Source: Stomorhina lunata
Lineage: Eukaryota; Arthropoda; Insecta; Diptera; Rhiniidae
Length of the DNA stretch: 64,000 nt
Assembly: GCA_933228675.1 (NCBI GenBank)
Contig: OW121740.1
Location: 127,545,630 to 127,609,629, forward strand
Direction of reading: 5' to 3'
Numbering within the stretch: position 1 is the stretch's first letter; each line of letters opens with the position of its first letter. Both the position numbers and the translations under genes were made by a program. Below are positions 1-11,415 of this stretch, in pieces. The notes beneath the pieces are model-generated. The model was given only the letters and a program-made list of their open reading frames with translations, had not been told where the DNA came from and made no database searches.

Positions 1-74
1 ATTTTGAATAAAACACAAACTATTTGGGAAATTATTGTAATTTCATTTTATTATGATATATTGGTATTACTCAA

Positions 75-1066
75 TTATGTATGGAATAAAATATCGGCCA
101 AATGGGCGCCGCGACCACGGCGGCACACCACCATCCGATGGTCCAAATTTTCGGTGACCCTGAGGTTAATGGAGGTTCTATGCCGTTAATATGCCGAACT
201 ATCTCATCCTTTAGCTCTTGAATTGTTGCTGGCTTATCGACGTACACCTTTTCTTTCAAATAACCCCAAAGAAAAAAGTCCAACGGTGTGAAATCACATG
301 ATCTTGGCGGCCAATTGATATCGCCATTACGTGAGATAACACGGCCATTGAATTTGTTGCGCAAAAGAGCCATTGTTTCGTTAGCTGTGTGGCAAGTGGC
401 ACCGTCCTGCTGAAACCACATATCGTCCACATTCATATCTTCCAATTCGGGCCATAAAAACTTCGTTATCATCTCACGATAGCGAACACCATTCACAGTA
501 ACTGCCTGACCGGCCTCATTTTGGAAAAAATACGGCCTGATGATGCCGCCAGCCTATAAACCGCACCAAACAGTCACTCTTTGTGGGTGCATTGATTTTT
601 CGACAATCACTCTTGGATTCTCATTCGCCCAAACGTGGCAATTCTGTTTATTGACGAATCCACTGAGGTGAAAATGTTCCTCATCACTGAAGATGATTTT
701 CTTCGAAAATTGATCATCCACTGTTGCCATTTCTTGCCACCATTCTGCCCATTCACGACGTTTGGAATGGTCAAGAGGCTTTAGTTCCTGAGCCAATTGC
801 ACCTTGTAAGCGTGTAAATGCAAGTCTTTATGCATAATTTTCATCAACGACGAGCGTGAGAGGTGCAATTGTTGGGCACGACGACTAGTTGAGGTGGACG
901 ACTCTTCAGCCACACTATCGCGAACAGCAGCAATATTTTCTGTACGACCCGGTTTGCTGGAATTTTTCCACAATTTTTGCGATTGTACGCACATTGGACG
1001 ATCAAATTGACCAAAAAAATCACGAAGTGCAACTTTAACACGTTGTTGGATTGTGTATCTCTCCAT
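75..1066 (-). pseudogene. Broken mariner-type (Tc1/mariner superfamily) transposase
   Basis: Minus-strand DDE transposase of a mariner-like cut-and-paste element. It starts at MERYTIQQRVK (1066), and catalytic blocks are visible: SDEEHFH (first acidic residue), WFQQDGATCHTA (second) and PRSCDFTPLDFFLWG (third). About 36 residues separate the second and third aspartates, closer to the maT/DD37 type than to classic DD34D mariners. Defects: about 20 codons of the N-terminal helix-turn-helix appear missing; the NVRTIAKIVEKF segment near 950-1010 is in another frame; a TAG stop lies at 554-556 after VTVWCGL; and the last ~35 codons are frameshifted, the expected C-terminus (HLADILFHT, stop at 75-77) being readable in the next frame. 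It is a dead copy. I could not place both terminal inverted repeats, and the left end may lie outside the window. The superfamily call is strong, the subfamily less so. Confidence 0.92.
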
Positions 1067-1189
1067 GGTTCAAATTGAGTAAGTCTGAAATAGAGAAATG
1101 TCAAATAAAATTCGGAAAAAAACTTGGCGTTTAGGTGTGGTTCACATTCAACATCGGCCCTTACAATTTAACCACCCTTTATTATCATG

Positions 1190-1590
1190 ATGAATCCCCA
1201 AAAGTTTGGAAGCCGAGTTAAGTGTCCGGTAGCAAACTTGAAGAGATTTTTAATATTTTGCGTTGATAGCAGTATACTTTTCCTAGCCACTGTAGATGAA
1301 TATTTCAGGATTACCGGTATATTTCGGATTACTTCTTGGGATAGATATAGCCCATGATAATTTTTCACTTAGGAGGTAAGCCCCTAGTGCTGGAGTGCCA
1401 CTTTTTCCAGACGGTTTTAATAATTATACTTTTAATTCACACTGTATATTATTTTGGGCAGCATGGTAACCCTTTTAATTCCAATATTCCGTAATTTTCA
1501 GCACGGGATCTGATGTCCTAACCATACGGTAGAACATTTTAGCGATTTCCCTGGCGGATTTGCCCTTATGGTGATGGAAATACGCTAAAT
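1190..1590 (-). pseudogene. Possible Tc1-like transposase N-terminal remnant
   Basis: Reading the minus strand from 1585 gives AYFHHHKGKSAREIAKMF, which looks like the first helix-turn-helix of a Tc1-like transposase, running to a stop near 1467. About 150 bp further on in the same direction, at 1200-1300, another open stretch reads TVARKSILLSTQNIKNLFKF, resembling the second DNA-binding subdomain. Order and spacing fit a single decayed gene, but no catalytic block is present and the match is from pattern memory only. It abuts the mariner pseudogene, so the two could be nested insertions. Confidence 0.35.
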
Positions 1591-1600
1591 TTAAATTGCA

Positions 1601-2945
1601 TTTTCAATATTTTTTTTGAAGGCAAACAATTACTTGACAAACTGTATTTGAAATAATAATCCCCTTTAAATTAAAACCCCATACACACATACACAAGCAA
1701 GTATTATAATTCAATTAAGAAAACCTTTAAATCGCAACCCATGTCTATACCAAATCATACATCATTATTTGAAAACATACTCGTCGTGTTCTTACGCTTG
1801 ATAATGAAAAAAAAATCCGAATATAAAAAATTCAAAATTAAATAAGAGTTTTTTGTATTATTCAAAAAGTCGTATGTTTACTTTGCACTCAACCATAATA
1901 AGATTTTTACATGCTTATATAACTTTTATATAACACAAGACTAAATTCTACTTGACTCCATAGGCGGTAAATATGGTAATAATATACTACAACTCCAAAA
2001 TAACGAGAACAACAACTCAGGCTTAAAGCAAAACAATTTGTACCCAGAGTCAGTGGGAAAAACAGGGAAGAAAAAGTATCAGGAATCCAAAGGGAACAAA
2101 ATAAACGATTTACAAAATTCAACATAACCTTATGGATTTTTTTTTATGTTCTTACATATTTTATATTTTTAGCAAACAAATGAGAAGAAAAATAAGAACT
2201 GAACTGGAAAAAAGAAAGAAAATTATAATAAAATAAAAATAAAATAAAGGTTGTTGAGATGAAGAATCTAGACAACAGAGGTTTTAAATTCAAAAGTGGT
2301 TATAAAAATAGAATATAATTTTTTTAAGTAGATACAAATGAAAATGGGAATTTCATTTTATTTTGTACAAAATGAAGACAGAGAGAGCTTTATTCTTATT
2401 ATTATTAAATATAATTTAATTTTCCAATTATTTTTATTTTGCTGAAGAGCAAGAGTTTGAGAAAAAGCTAAACAATTATTTTTAATAGAAATTATGGGGA
2501 AAAAAGGATGAATGTCTGATTAAAAAGGATTTATTTGTAAAATTTCAAAAATGCTTTTGAATATAAAAGTAATTCATTTTTTCAAATTTCTTTATTATAG
2601 AGAAATTTTGAGATAAACACAACTTTTCAAAAGTTTGTTAAATCAAGTGTGGTTCATTCCGTAATTATAATTTAAATAAGTGCCATTAGTTATTCTCCTA
2701 AACTTAAATTTGGCTCAAATACTCTGAGACAAATGTTTTCTTTAACATACTACGTAGTTTATTCATGTAACATCATCAGGAGTAGGCAGCCCATACCACC
2801 AGGATAAAAATCTTGAAAATGAGTATCGAAAGCATTAAGTTGTGTCTTGGATGTTAGAAAACTCGTTCCAACCGAGTTAAAGAAAATATAAAAAAAAAAA
2901 ACAATATATACAAAAAACAAAATCAAAATCCAATTTATAGCAAAA
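1601..2945. other. AT-rich spacer, no gene seen
   Basis: AT-rich sequence with many short A and T runs. Open frames here are short and low-complexity. No transposon ends or tandem structure were found. Confidence 0.6.
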
Positions 2946-4375
2946 AATCGAAATTTTTTCTATAGAAAAAATTTTTTAACGAAAAGTTTTCTGTAGAGAA
3001 ATTTTTTAAGGAAAATTTTTCTATAGAAAAAATTTTTTAACGAAAATATTTCTATAGAAAAAATTTTTTAACGAAAATTTTTCTATAGAAAAAATTTTTT
3101 AACGAAAATTTTTCTATAGAAAAAATTTTTTAACGAAAATTTTTCTATAGAAAAAATTTTTCATCGAAAATTTTTCTATAGAAAAAATTTTTTATCGAAA
3201 ATTTTTCTATAGAAAAATTTTTTTATCGAAAATTTTTCTATAGAAAAAATTTTTTATCGAAAATTTTTCTATAGAAAAAATTTTGTATCGAAAATTTTTC
3301 TATAGAAAAATGTTTTTATCGAAAATTTTTCTATAGAAAAAATTTTTTTATCGAAAATTTTTCTATAGAAAAAATTTTTTTATCGAAAATTTTTCTATAG
3401 AAAAATTTTTTTATCGAAAATTTTTCTATAGAAAAATTTTTTTATCGAAAATTTTTCTATAGAAAAATTTTTTTATCGAAAATTTTTCTATAGAAAAATT
3501 TTTTTATCGAAAATTTTTCTATAGAAAAATTTTTTTATCGAAAATTTTTCTATAGAAAAATTTTTTTATCGAAAATTTTTCTATAGAAAAATTTTTCTAT
3601 CGAAAATTTTTCTATCGAAAATTTTTCTATAGAAAAATTTTTTTATCGAAAATTCAATTTAAAGTTCCAATAATTAATTCCCAAATAATGAAAATTTTTC
3701 TATATAAAAATTTTTTTATCGAAAAATTTTCTATCGAAAAATTTTTTTATCGAAAATTTTTCTATCGAAAAATTTTTTTATCGAAAATTTTTCTATCGAA
3801 AAATTTTTTTATCGAAAATTTTTCTATCGAAAAATTTTTTTATCGAAAATTTTTCTATAGAAAAAATTTTTTATCGAAAATTTTTCTATAGAAAAATTTT
3901 TTTATAGAAAATTTTTCTATAGAAAAATTTTTTTATCGAAAATTTTTCTATAGAAAAATTTTTTTATCGAAAATTTTCCTATAGAAAAATTTTTTTATTG
4001 AAAATTTTTCTATAGAAAAATTTTTTTATCGAAAATTTTTCTATAGAAAATTTTTTTTATAGAAAATTTTTCTATAGAAAAATTTTTTTATCGAAAATTT
4101 TTCTATAGAAAAATTTTTTTATCGAAAATTTTTCTATAGAAAAATTTTTCTATAGAAAAAATTTTTTATCGAAAATTTTTCTATAGAAAAATTTTTTATC
4201 GAAAATTTTTTTAGAGAAAAATTTTTTTTATCGAAAATTCAATTTAAATTCGAATAATTAATTCCCAAATAATAAAAATTTTTCTATATAAAAATTTTTT
4301 TTATCGAAAAATTTTCTATCGAAAAATTTTTTTATCGGAAATTTTTGTAAAGAAAAATTTTTTTATCGAAATTTT
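2946..4375 (+). repeat. Satellite array 1, 31-bp unit, forward orientation
   Basis: Tandem 31-bp units built from CGAAAATTTTTCTATAG followed by AAAAA, a T run and TAT. The first ~6 units carry the TTTAACG junction; later ones carry TTTATCG. A non-satellite insert at 3650-3690 (around AATTAATTCCCAAATAAT) recurs at 4238-4278, 584 bp later and followed by the same unusual units, so a block of about 19 units has been duplicated. I call this orientation (ATCGAAAATTTTTC on the plus strand) forward. Confidence 0.95.
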
Positions 4376-4450
4376 TTACCATGAAAATGTTGGCGGGGAA
4401 ATTTTTCCGCGACGCGTTTCGATAGTTGGTTAGCTATCTCTTCATGAGAA
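4376..4450 (+). mobile_element. Remnant A of the palindromic element
   Basis: About 75 bp of non-satellite sequence inside the array. It contains GACGCGTTTCGATAGTTGGT and ATCTCTTCATGAG, matching the left arm of the intact palindrome at 60,100-60,175 (GACGCGTTTCGATGGTTGGT, ATCTCTTCAGGAG), and the preceding AAAATGTTGGCGGGGAA matches the arm's AAAAATGTTTGCGGAGAA. It is diverged and only one arm is present. Satellite orientation reverses about 250 bp to its right. Confidence 0.7.
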
Positions 4451-5455
4451 TTTTTATTTTTATCGAAAATTTTTTTGTAATTTTTGGTGAAAATTTTTCT
4501 ATAAAAAACTATTTTTATAGAAAAATATCTTTATGGAAAATTTTTTTATCGAAATTTTTTTATCAAAAATTTTGTCTGACAAAAATTTTTCTATAGAAAA
4601 AAATTTTTATTGAAAATTCTTCTATACAAAAAAATTTGTGTCTAACATTTTTCTATAGAAAAAGATTTTTATAGGAAAATATTCTATATAAAAACTTTCG
4701 ATAAAAATAATTTTCTACAGAAAAATGTTCAATAAAAAAAATCTTTTTACAGACAAATTTTCCATAAGAACAGTTTTCTACAGAAAAATTTTCAATAAAA
4801 AGATTTTTCTACAGAAAAATTTTCCATAAAAAAATTTTTCTACAGAAAAATTTTCAATAAAAGAAATTTTCTACAGGAAAATTTTTAATGTCTATAGAAA
4901 AATTTTCCATAAAAATATTTTTCTGTTGAAAAATTTTCGATCAAAATATTTTTCTATACAAAAATTTTTGATAAAAATAGTTTTTTTATAGAAAAATTAT
5001 CGATAAAAATGTATTTCTATAGAAAAATTTTCGATAAAAAAATTTTTCGATAGAAATATTTTATAAAAAATTTTCGATGAAAATATTTTTCTATAGAAAA
5101 ATTTTCAATAAAAAGCTATAGAAAAATTTTCGTAAAAAAAATTTTCATTAAAAAATTTTTCTATAGAAAAATTTTCAATAAAAAGATTTTTCTATACAAA
5201 AATTTTCAATAAAAAATTATTTTTTTTTTTTTTTTGTAAAATTTTCAAAAAAAAATTCTATAGAAAAATTTTCAATAAAGAAATTTTTGTATAGGAAAAT
5301 TTTTAATAAAAAAATGTTTCTATAGAAAAATTGTCAATAAAAAAAATTAATACAAAAATTTTCCAATAGAAAAATTTTCAACAAAAATTTTTTCTATAAA
5401 AATATTTTTCTTTCGAAAAATGTTTTATCAAACAATTATCTACAGAAAAAGTTTG
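4451..5455 (-). repeat. Degenerate satellite, reversed from about 4,690
   Basis: The first ~200 bp are still forward-oriented. From about 4,690 the units read as the reverse complement (TTTCTATAGAAAAATTTTC then AATAAAAA or GATAAAAA). Units are much more diverged than in 2946-4375 and contain a long T run at 5220-5235. This is an old flank of the array pointing the other way. Confidence 0.85.
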
Positions 5456-7109
5456 ATATTAAATAAGTTTTTAACATGACTTTTTAATTTAAAAATTTCC
5501 AAGAATATAGAATCATTAGTAGACACTTGTTTCCCCCCGGGAATCCAGCTTATGTGTTTAAAATGTCTTTTAGAAAAAATTAAGAATAAGTAAAGTTATA
5601 AAAGAATTTGCGGAATGTTGCCTATAGGCAACAATAAGCATGAAAGTGTTAATTATATATAAACTAAATAAGAATTATGTTCTAGAGACCATGCAGAATA
5701 AGAACTACCTTAAGAAACATGAAGTTTACTTGACAATGTCTTCAAATTTTTGCTTCACCCTTTACTCATGTTTCGAAATATTAAAAGGATCAACTTTTCG
5801 CAATCTCATAATCAAACATAAAATATTTGCAGATTATTCCCTAAAGTGCTCTAAATAATGACGGTCGCTGCTGCTGCTGTTGGCGACGTAGACGACTCAA
5901 TTAAACAAATGTGTGTAAAATAAATCTTTTTTATTTTTATATTTCAAGTGGAAGCGAAGACTAAACAAAAATTTTTAATATTTTTTAACTTGATTGAGTA
6001 AATCTGCTGACTTGCAAAAATTCGGTATATATGAAGTATCGTAAGTTAGTTTTGGAATGATTTCGTAACATTTTATAAAGTTTGTTGTTAATGAAAAGTT
6101 GGGTACTCTGCCCCCATTTAGGCGAATCGTCTATATGAGAAGTTTAAACGAAAGTGTTTGCGACTGCAAAAAATTTGAGGTAATTTTTGTTTTGTTTTAG
6201 GGTTTTTTTTATATGTATGTATTGTTTGTATTGTTTTAGCATTTAATTATAATTCGATTGTAATGCCGGAATTGCTATAGGCCGGTCGGTTGCTCGGTCA
6301 TTTTTACGTATACGAGGAACGAGTAAAATTTTGTTTTAAAAAGTCAACAACATAAAGAAGGCAAAAATAAACCACAGGGGGCTCGTCTGGTGTTATTGTT
6401 TATAGAGAGTGAGTCGTCAGTTGTATGATGATGTTTTTTTTTTTGCATTTAGTATAAAAATTTCTTGTTTATTGTATCTGTATCTGTAAATTTGCATATG
6501 TCTGCTGATCCTATGTCTGTATTTTAGTATTTTTTCAAATAAATATTGGAAAGAGCTCGACGGCGGCTGTCAGTGTTCATGAGTTTTGTTTGTTGCGTTC
6601 TTTTTTTGTTCGAAATTTTTTTGTGGGATTGTTGTTTAGTTTGTTGAGTTTTTGTTTTTAATTTTATTATTTTAATTTTTGCACAAAGTTCAAAAATTGT
6701 TATTTCAGGCCGTGTAGAATGAAATGAATGAATTGTTGTCTGCCGCATTAATTGAATTGTTTAAATGAGTGAATGAGTGGTTGGTTTGCATTCGTTTTTG
6801 TAGATATTTTTATTTGTTTTGCGATACATTTCAAAATGTTTGTGGAAATTACCTTAATTGTAATTTAATAGTTTAGAAAATTATTTCAAGAGCAATAAAA
6901 TATTTATTAATAAAATAAATTATGCATATAAAGTGTTTAGAGAATAACTACAATTTATATGAGAATTAAATCAATTAAAAATAATTGTATTTAATAAACT
7001 TAATAGTTTAACTACATCAAGTCGATAATTAATTTTTCTAAGAGGCAGATAGATTTTGAAAACGATAACTAGAACTTTTAAAATCTTAATATTTTCTTTA
7101 GTATTTTTC
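5456..7109. other. AT-rich spacer with microsatellites
   Basis: No gene recognised. It contains a short CTG run at 5869-5880 and T- and GTTT-rich stretches at 6180-6240 and 6580-6670. Open frames are short and low-complexity. Confidence 0.6.
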
Positions 7110-9430
7110 ATAAAGAAAATCTTGTTGTTATCGATAACAAGAATTTTCTATAGAAAATCTTTTTGTCGATAACAGGATTTCTATAGAAAATCGTGTTAAA
7201 AATTTTTTATTTTGTATATTTTTTATCGAAAATTTTTGTATAGAAAAATTTTCACTAAAAATATTTTTATCGAAAAATTTTTTTTATAAAAAATAGAAAA
7301 ATATTTTTATGGACAATTTTTCTATAGAAAAATTTTTTTTAACGAAAAATTTCTATAGAAAATTTTTTTTATTAAAAATTTTCTATAGAAAAATTTTTTA
7401 TAGAAAAAATTTTTTAAGGAAAATTTTCTATAGAAAAATTTTCGTTAAAAAAAAAAAAATTTTCTATAGAAAAATTTTTTTTAACGAAAATTTTTCTACA
7501 GAAAAATTTTTTTTAACGAAAATTTTTCTATAGAAAAATTTTTTTTAACGAAAATTTTTCTATAGAAAATTTTTTTTTTAACGAAAATTTTTCTATAGAA
7601 AATTTTTCTATAGAAAACATTTTTTTAATGAAAATTTTTCTATAGAAAAATTTTTTTAACAAAAATTTTTCTATAGAAATATTTTTTTTAACGAAAATTT
7701 TTCTATAGAAAAATTTTTTTTAACGAAAATTTTTCTATAGAAAAATTTTTTTTAACGAAAATTTTTCTATAGAAAAATTTTTTTTAACGAAAATTTTTCT
7801 ATAGAAAAATTTTTTTTAACGAAAATTTTTCTATAGAAAAATTTTTTTTAACGAAAATTTTTCTATAGAAAAATTTTTTTTAACGAAAATTTTTCTATAG
7901 AAAAATTTTTTTTAACGAAAATTTTTCTATAGAAAAATTTTTTTTAACGAAAATTTTTCTATAGAAAAATTTTTTTAACGAAAATTTTTCTATAGAAAAA
8001 TTTTTTTGAACAAAAATTTTTCTATAGAAAAATTTTTTTTAACGAAAATTTTTCTATAGAAAAAAATTTTTTAACGAAAATTTTTCTATAGAAAAAAATT
8101 TTTTAACGAAAATTTTTCTATAGAAAAATTTTTTTAACGAAAATTTTTCTATAGAAAAATTTTTCTTAACGAAAATTTTTCTATAGAAAAATTTTTCTTA
8201 ACGAAAATTTTTCTATAGAAAAATTTTTCTTAACGAAAATTTTTCTATAGAAAAAATTTTTTTAACGAAAATTTTTCTATAGAAAAATTTTTTTTAACGA
8301 AAATTTTTCTATAGAACAATTTTTTTTAACGAAAATTTTTCTATAGAAAAATTTTTTTTAACGAAAATTTTTCTATAGAAAAATTTTTTTTAACGAAAAT
8401 TTTTCTATAGAAAAATTTTTTTTAACGAAAATTTTTCTATAGAAAAATTTTTTTTAACGAAAATTTTTCTATAGAAAAATTTTTTTTAACGAAAATTTTT
8501 CTATAGAAAAATTTTTTTTAACGAAAATTTTTCTATAGAAAAATTTTTTTTAACGAAAATTTTTCTATAGAAAAATTTTTTTTAACGAAAATTTTTCTAT
8601 AGAAAAATTTTTTTTAACGAAAATTTTTCTATAGAAAAATTTTTTTTAACGAAAATTTTTCTATAGAAAAATTTTTTTTAACGAAAATTTTTCTATAGAA
8701 AAATTTTTTTTAACGAAAATTTTTCTATAGAAAAATTTTTTTTAACGAAAATTTTTCTATAGAAAAATTTTTTTTAACGAAAATTTTTCTATAGAAAAAT
8801 TTTTTTTAACGAAAATTTTTCTATAGAAAAATTTTTTTTAACGAAAATTTTTCTATAGAAAAATTTTTTTTAACGAAAATTTTTCTATAGAAAAATTTTT
8901 TTTAACGAAAATTTTTCTATAGAAAAATTTTTTTTAACGAAAATTTTTCTATAGAAAAATTTTTTTTAACGAAAATTTTTTATAGAAAAATTTTTCTTAA
9001 CGAAAATTTTCGTTAAGAAAAATTTTACTTAACGAAAATTTTTCTATAGAAAAATTTTTTTTAACGAAAATTTTTCTATAGAAAAATTTTTTTTAACGAA
9101 AATTTTTCTATAGAAAAATTTTTTTAACGAAAATTTTTCTATAGAAAAATTTTTTTTTAACGAAAATTTTTCTTTAACGAAAATTTTTCTATAGAAAAAT
9201 TTTTTTATCGAAAATTTTTCTATAGAAAAATTTTTTTATCGAAAATTTTTCTATAGAAAAATTTTTTTATCGAAAATTTTTCTATAGAAACATTTTTTTA
9301 TCGAAAATTTTTCTATAGAAAAATTTTTTTATCGAAAATTTTTCTATAGAAAAATTTTTTTATCGAAAATTTTTCTACAGAAAAATTTTTTTATCGAAAA
9401 TTTTTCTATAGAAAAATTTTGTTATCGAAA
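7110..9430 (+). repeat. Satellite array 2, 32-bp unit with 31-bp end
   Basis: It begins with two or three degenerate 35-mer units (CTTGTTGTTATCGATAAC near 7120). From about 7,200 to 9,180 come forward 32-bp units with the TTTAACG junction, almost identical between about 8,300 and 8,980. From 9,186 to 9,430 the junction switches to TTTATCG and the unit to 31 bp. A single inverted unit (TTTTCGTTAAGAAAAATTTT) lies near 9,008-9,030. The central homogeneity and sharp variant switch are typical of unequal exchange. Confidence 0.96.
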
Positions 9431-9433
9431 ACC

Positions 9434-9500
9434 TCATATTATTACCTATTTTACAAACATAATTCATAATAATTGCGTTTGTAAAATAGATAATAATGCG
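9434..9500. repeat. Hairpin-forming inverted repeat
   Basis: The arms ATTACCTATTTTACAAAC and GTTTGTAAAATAGATAAT are reverse complements with one mismatch, separated by about 20 bp. This hairpin lies between the end of satellite array 2 and remnant B, and is absent from the intact palindrome at 60 kb. Confidence 0.8.
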
Positions 9501-9530
9501 AAGCTTTCGGTCCTTCTAAAAGTAGGCATA

Positions 9531-9655
9531 CTCCCTAACCAGCCGTCGAAACGCGTCGAGGAATTGGATTCCCCACAAACATTTTTTGGTTTTTATCAAT
9601 AAATTGTCTGTTACATTAATAAATAAATATAACAGATCGAAATCGAATGCAAATA
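9531..9655 (-). mobile_element. Remnant B of the palindromic element
   Basis: Matches the right arm of the palindrome at 60,240-60,370: CGAAACGCGTCGAGGAATT, then CAAACATTTTTTGG, TTTTTATCAATAAATTG, CTGTTACATTAATAAATAAA and ATGCAAAT in the same order and spacing with a few substitutions. Only one arm is present. It sits exactly at the right edge of array 2. Confidence 0.88.
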
Positions 9656-9659
9656 ATTT

Positions 9660-9990
9660 TTCAATTTAAAAAATATGTTCGAAGAAAATATTTCTATAGA
9701 AAAACTTTTTGTCGAAAATTTTTCTTAGAAAAAAATTTTTGATCGAAAATTTTTCTATAGAAAGTTTTTTATATAGATACAATTTTTTATCGAAAATTTT
9801 TTTCTCAAATAGGATTTTTCTTTAGAAAATCTTTTTGTTGATAATCAAATTTTTCTTCAGAAAATCTTGTTGTCGATTCTTTGTATAGAAAATCCTGTGG
9901 TCGATTACAGGATTTTTCCTATAGAAAATCTTGCTGTCGAAAACAGGATTTTAATTTAGAAAAACTTACAGGCGATTTTAGGACTTTTCC
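9660..9990 (+). repeat. Degenerate satellite flank
   Basis: A few forward 31-mer-like units (GTCGAAAATTTTTC) grade into diverged 35-mer units (AGAAAATCTTGTTGTCGAT, ACAGGATTTTTCC). The diverged 35-mers at both edges of array 2 suggest an older 35-mer array within which 31/32-mers expanded. Confidence 0.8.
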
Positions 9991-11415
9991 TTCGAAATCA
10001 AAATTTTATAAGCACAAAAAACTGTCCTATTTTATTATAATCAAAAAATAAAATAAATAATCTTCTCAAAATTCTAATCCTCTTAGGCATAACCTGTAAC
10101 ATTGCATTTTGTGTTTTTCTGATGCAAATGTGTCTCGGCAATGTTGTCAAATTTCCTATAAATCATGTCATTCACTTCCTTCATTCCTCATACTGGCCGA
10201 CTCAGATCAAAGACGCATCCGTAGACGCAAACAGACGAAAATTAATTACTACAGGATGAAATTAACAAATAGAAGCAAAAAAACGAAAAAATGGAAAATA
10301 AAACAATAACGTCCAAAATGAATAGAAAAACAAACATTTGCACTGATTTTTTTTCTCAGGAGTTAATGTAATGAAAAAATTCAAAAAAAAGGATAAAAAA
10401 GGATAATAGTAGTAGAACATTTGTATGTTTTAAAAAATAACCGTAAAAAAGGGTTGAATTAAAAAATGGGGAAAAAACATAACGCTCTCCAGAGAGTATT
10501 TGGGCATCAATGAGGGAGACGGAGAGAGAGAGAAGGAACCCAAAGGAACCCTAGCGACAAAAACAACAACAATAAGACAAACGACAAAGTCAAATAGTAA
10601 AAAATGATTGGGAAAATTTTTGCAAATGAACTAAAAATATACAAGAAACAAAAATCCTGTTCAAGTCTGATGATGAAGAAAAACAATTCCGAAAGCCAAC
10701 CCATGAAGAATTCGTTAGGATAAACAACAAAAGGAGTAGGGATATGAAATAAAACTAAATAACAGGAGCAGAGCAGCAACAACAAAAATAACCCTTAAAA
10801 AAATAGAGCTACAAATCGATTAAATGAATGAGTAGATACAATAAGAAGGAATAATAGAAATAAAACAACAAGAAAATCTAAAGAAGAAATTCAATCAAAA
10901 AAATTTAAGGTTAAGCCGAATATAAAAAAAAGTATTAATTAATCAAGGAAGAGGAGTAGAGATTTTTGGTCAAAGATCAAAAAATTATAAGTAAAAGAAG
11001 AAAACCTTTAGTTTTTATTATAAGAAATAAAAGAAAAGAACACAATCGCTTTAGAACTTTGGAAGTACTTGACTTTTTTGTGTGACCTGAATAAAATTTG
11101 GTGAGTTTTTCTTCGTGATTTTTGAGAACTAATAGAATTTTGTGTGTATCTAATAATAAAAAATGATACACAAAAATTACAATAACAAAATAAGAGTGAC
11201 AAGAAGAATATCCTGAGACATTTGAATGGGCGGTGGAATGTGTTTTTTTTGGAACAAAAACAAAAATAATACTTAACCTGGAAATAAACCAGAAAATATA
11301 AACATACGATAAATGTGGCAACAACTTAAGAGCAACAATCATCAAGGTAGATTTTGAGAGTTGCCAGACTCCATCGAAAACAAAATATTCTAAAAAAAGC
11401 TTTTTATATAAAAAA
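9991..11415. other. AT-rich spacer, no gene seen
   Basis: A-rich on the plus strand, with a GA run near 10,515-10,535. Minus-strand frames at 10,507-10,785 and 10,977-11,432 encode hydrophobic, low-complexity peptides that mirror the A-rich plus strand. I do not support them as genes. Confidence 0.6.

Noticed and set aside
844..1104. Second minus-strand ORF upstream of the mariner transposase
   Set aside because: Overlapping frame of the same pseudogene. It contains no separate protein.
4376..4450. Satellite inversion centred exactly on remnant A
   Set aside because: The orientation change is about 250 bp to the right of the remnant (near 4,640-4,690), so I do not claim that the element is the centre of that inversion.
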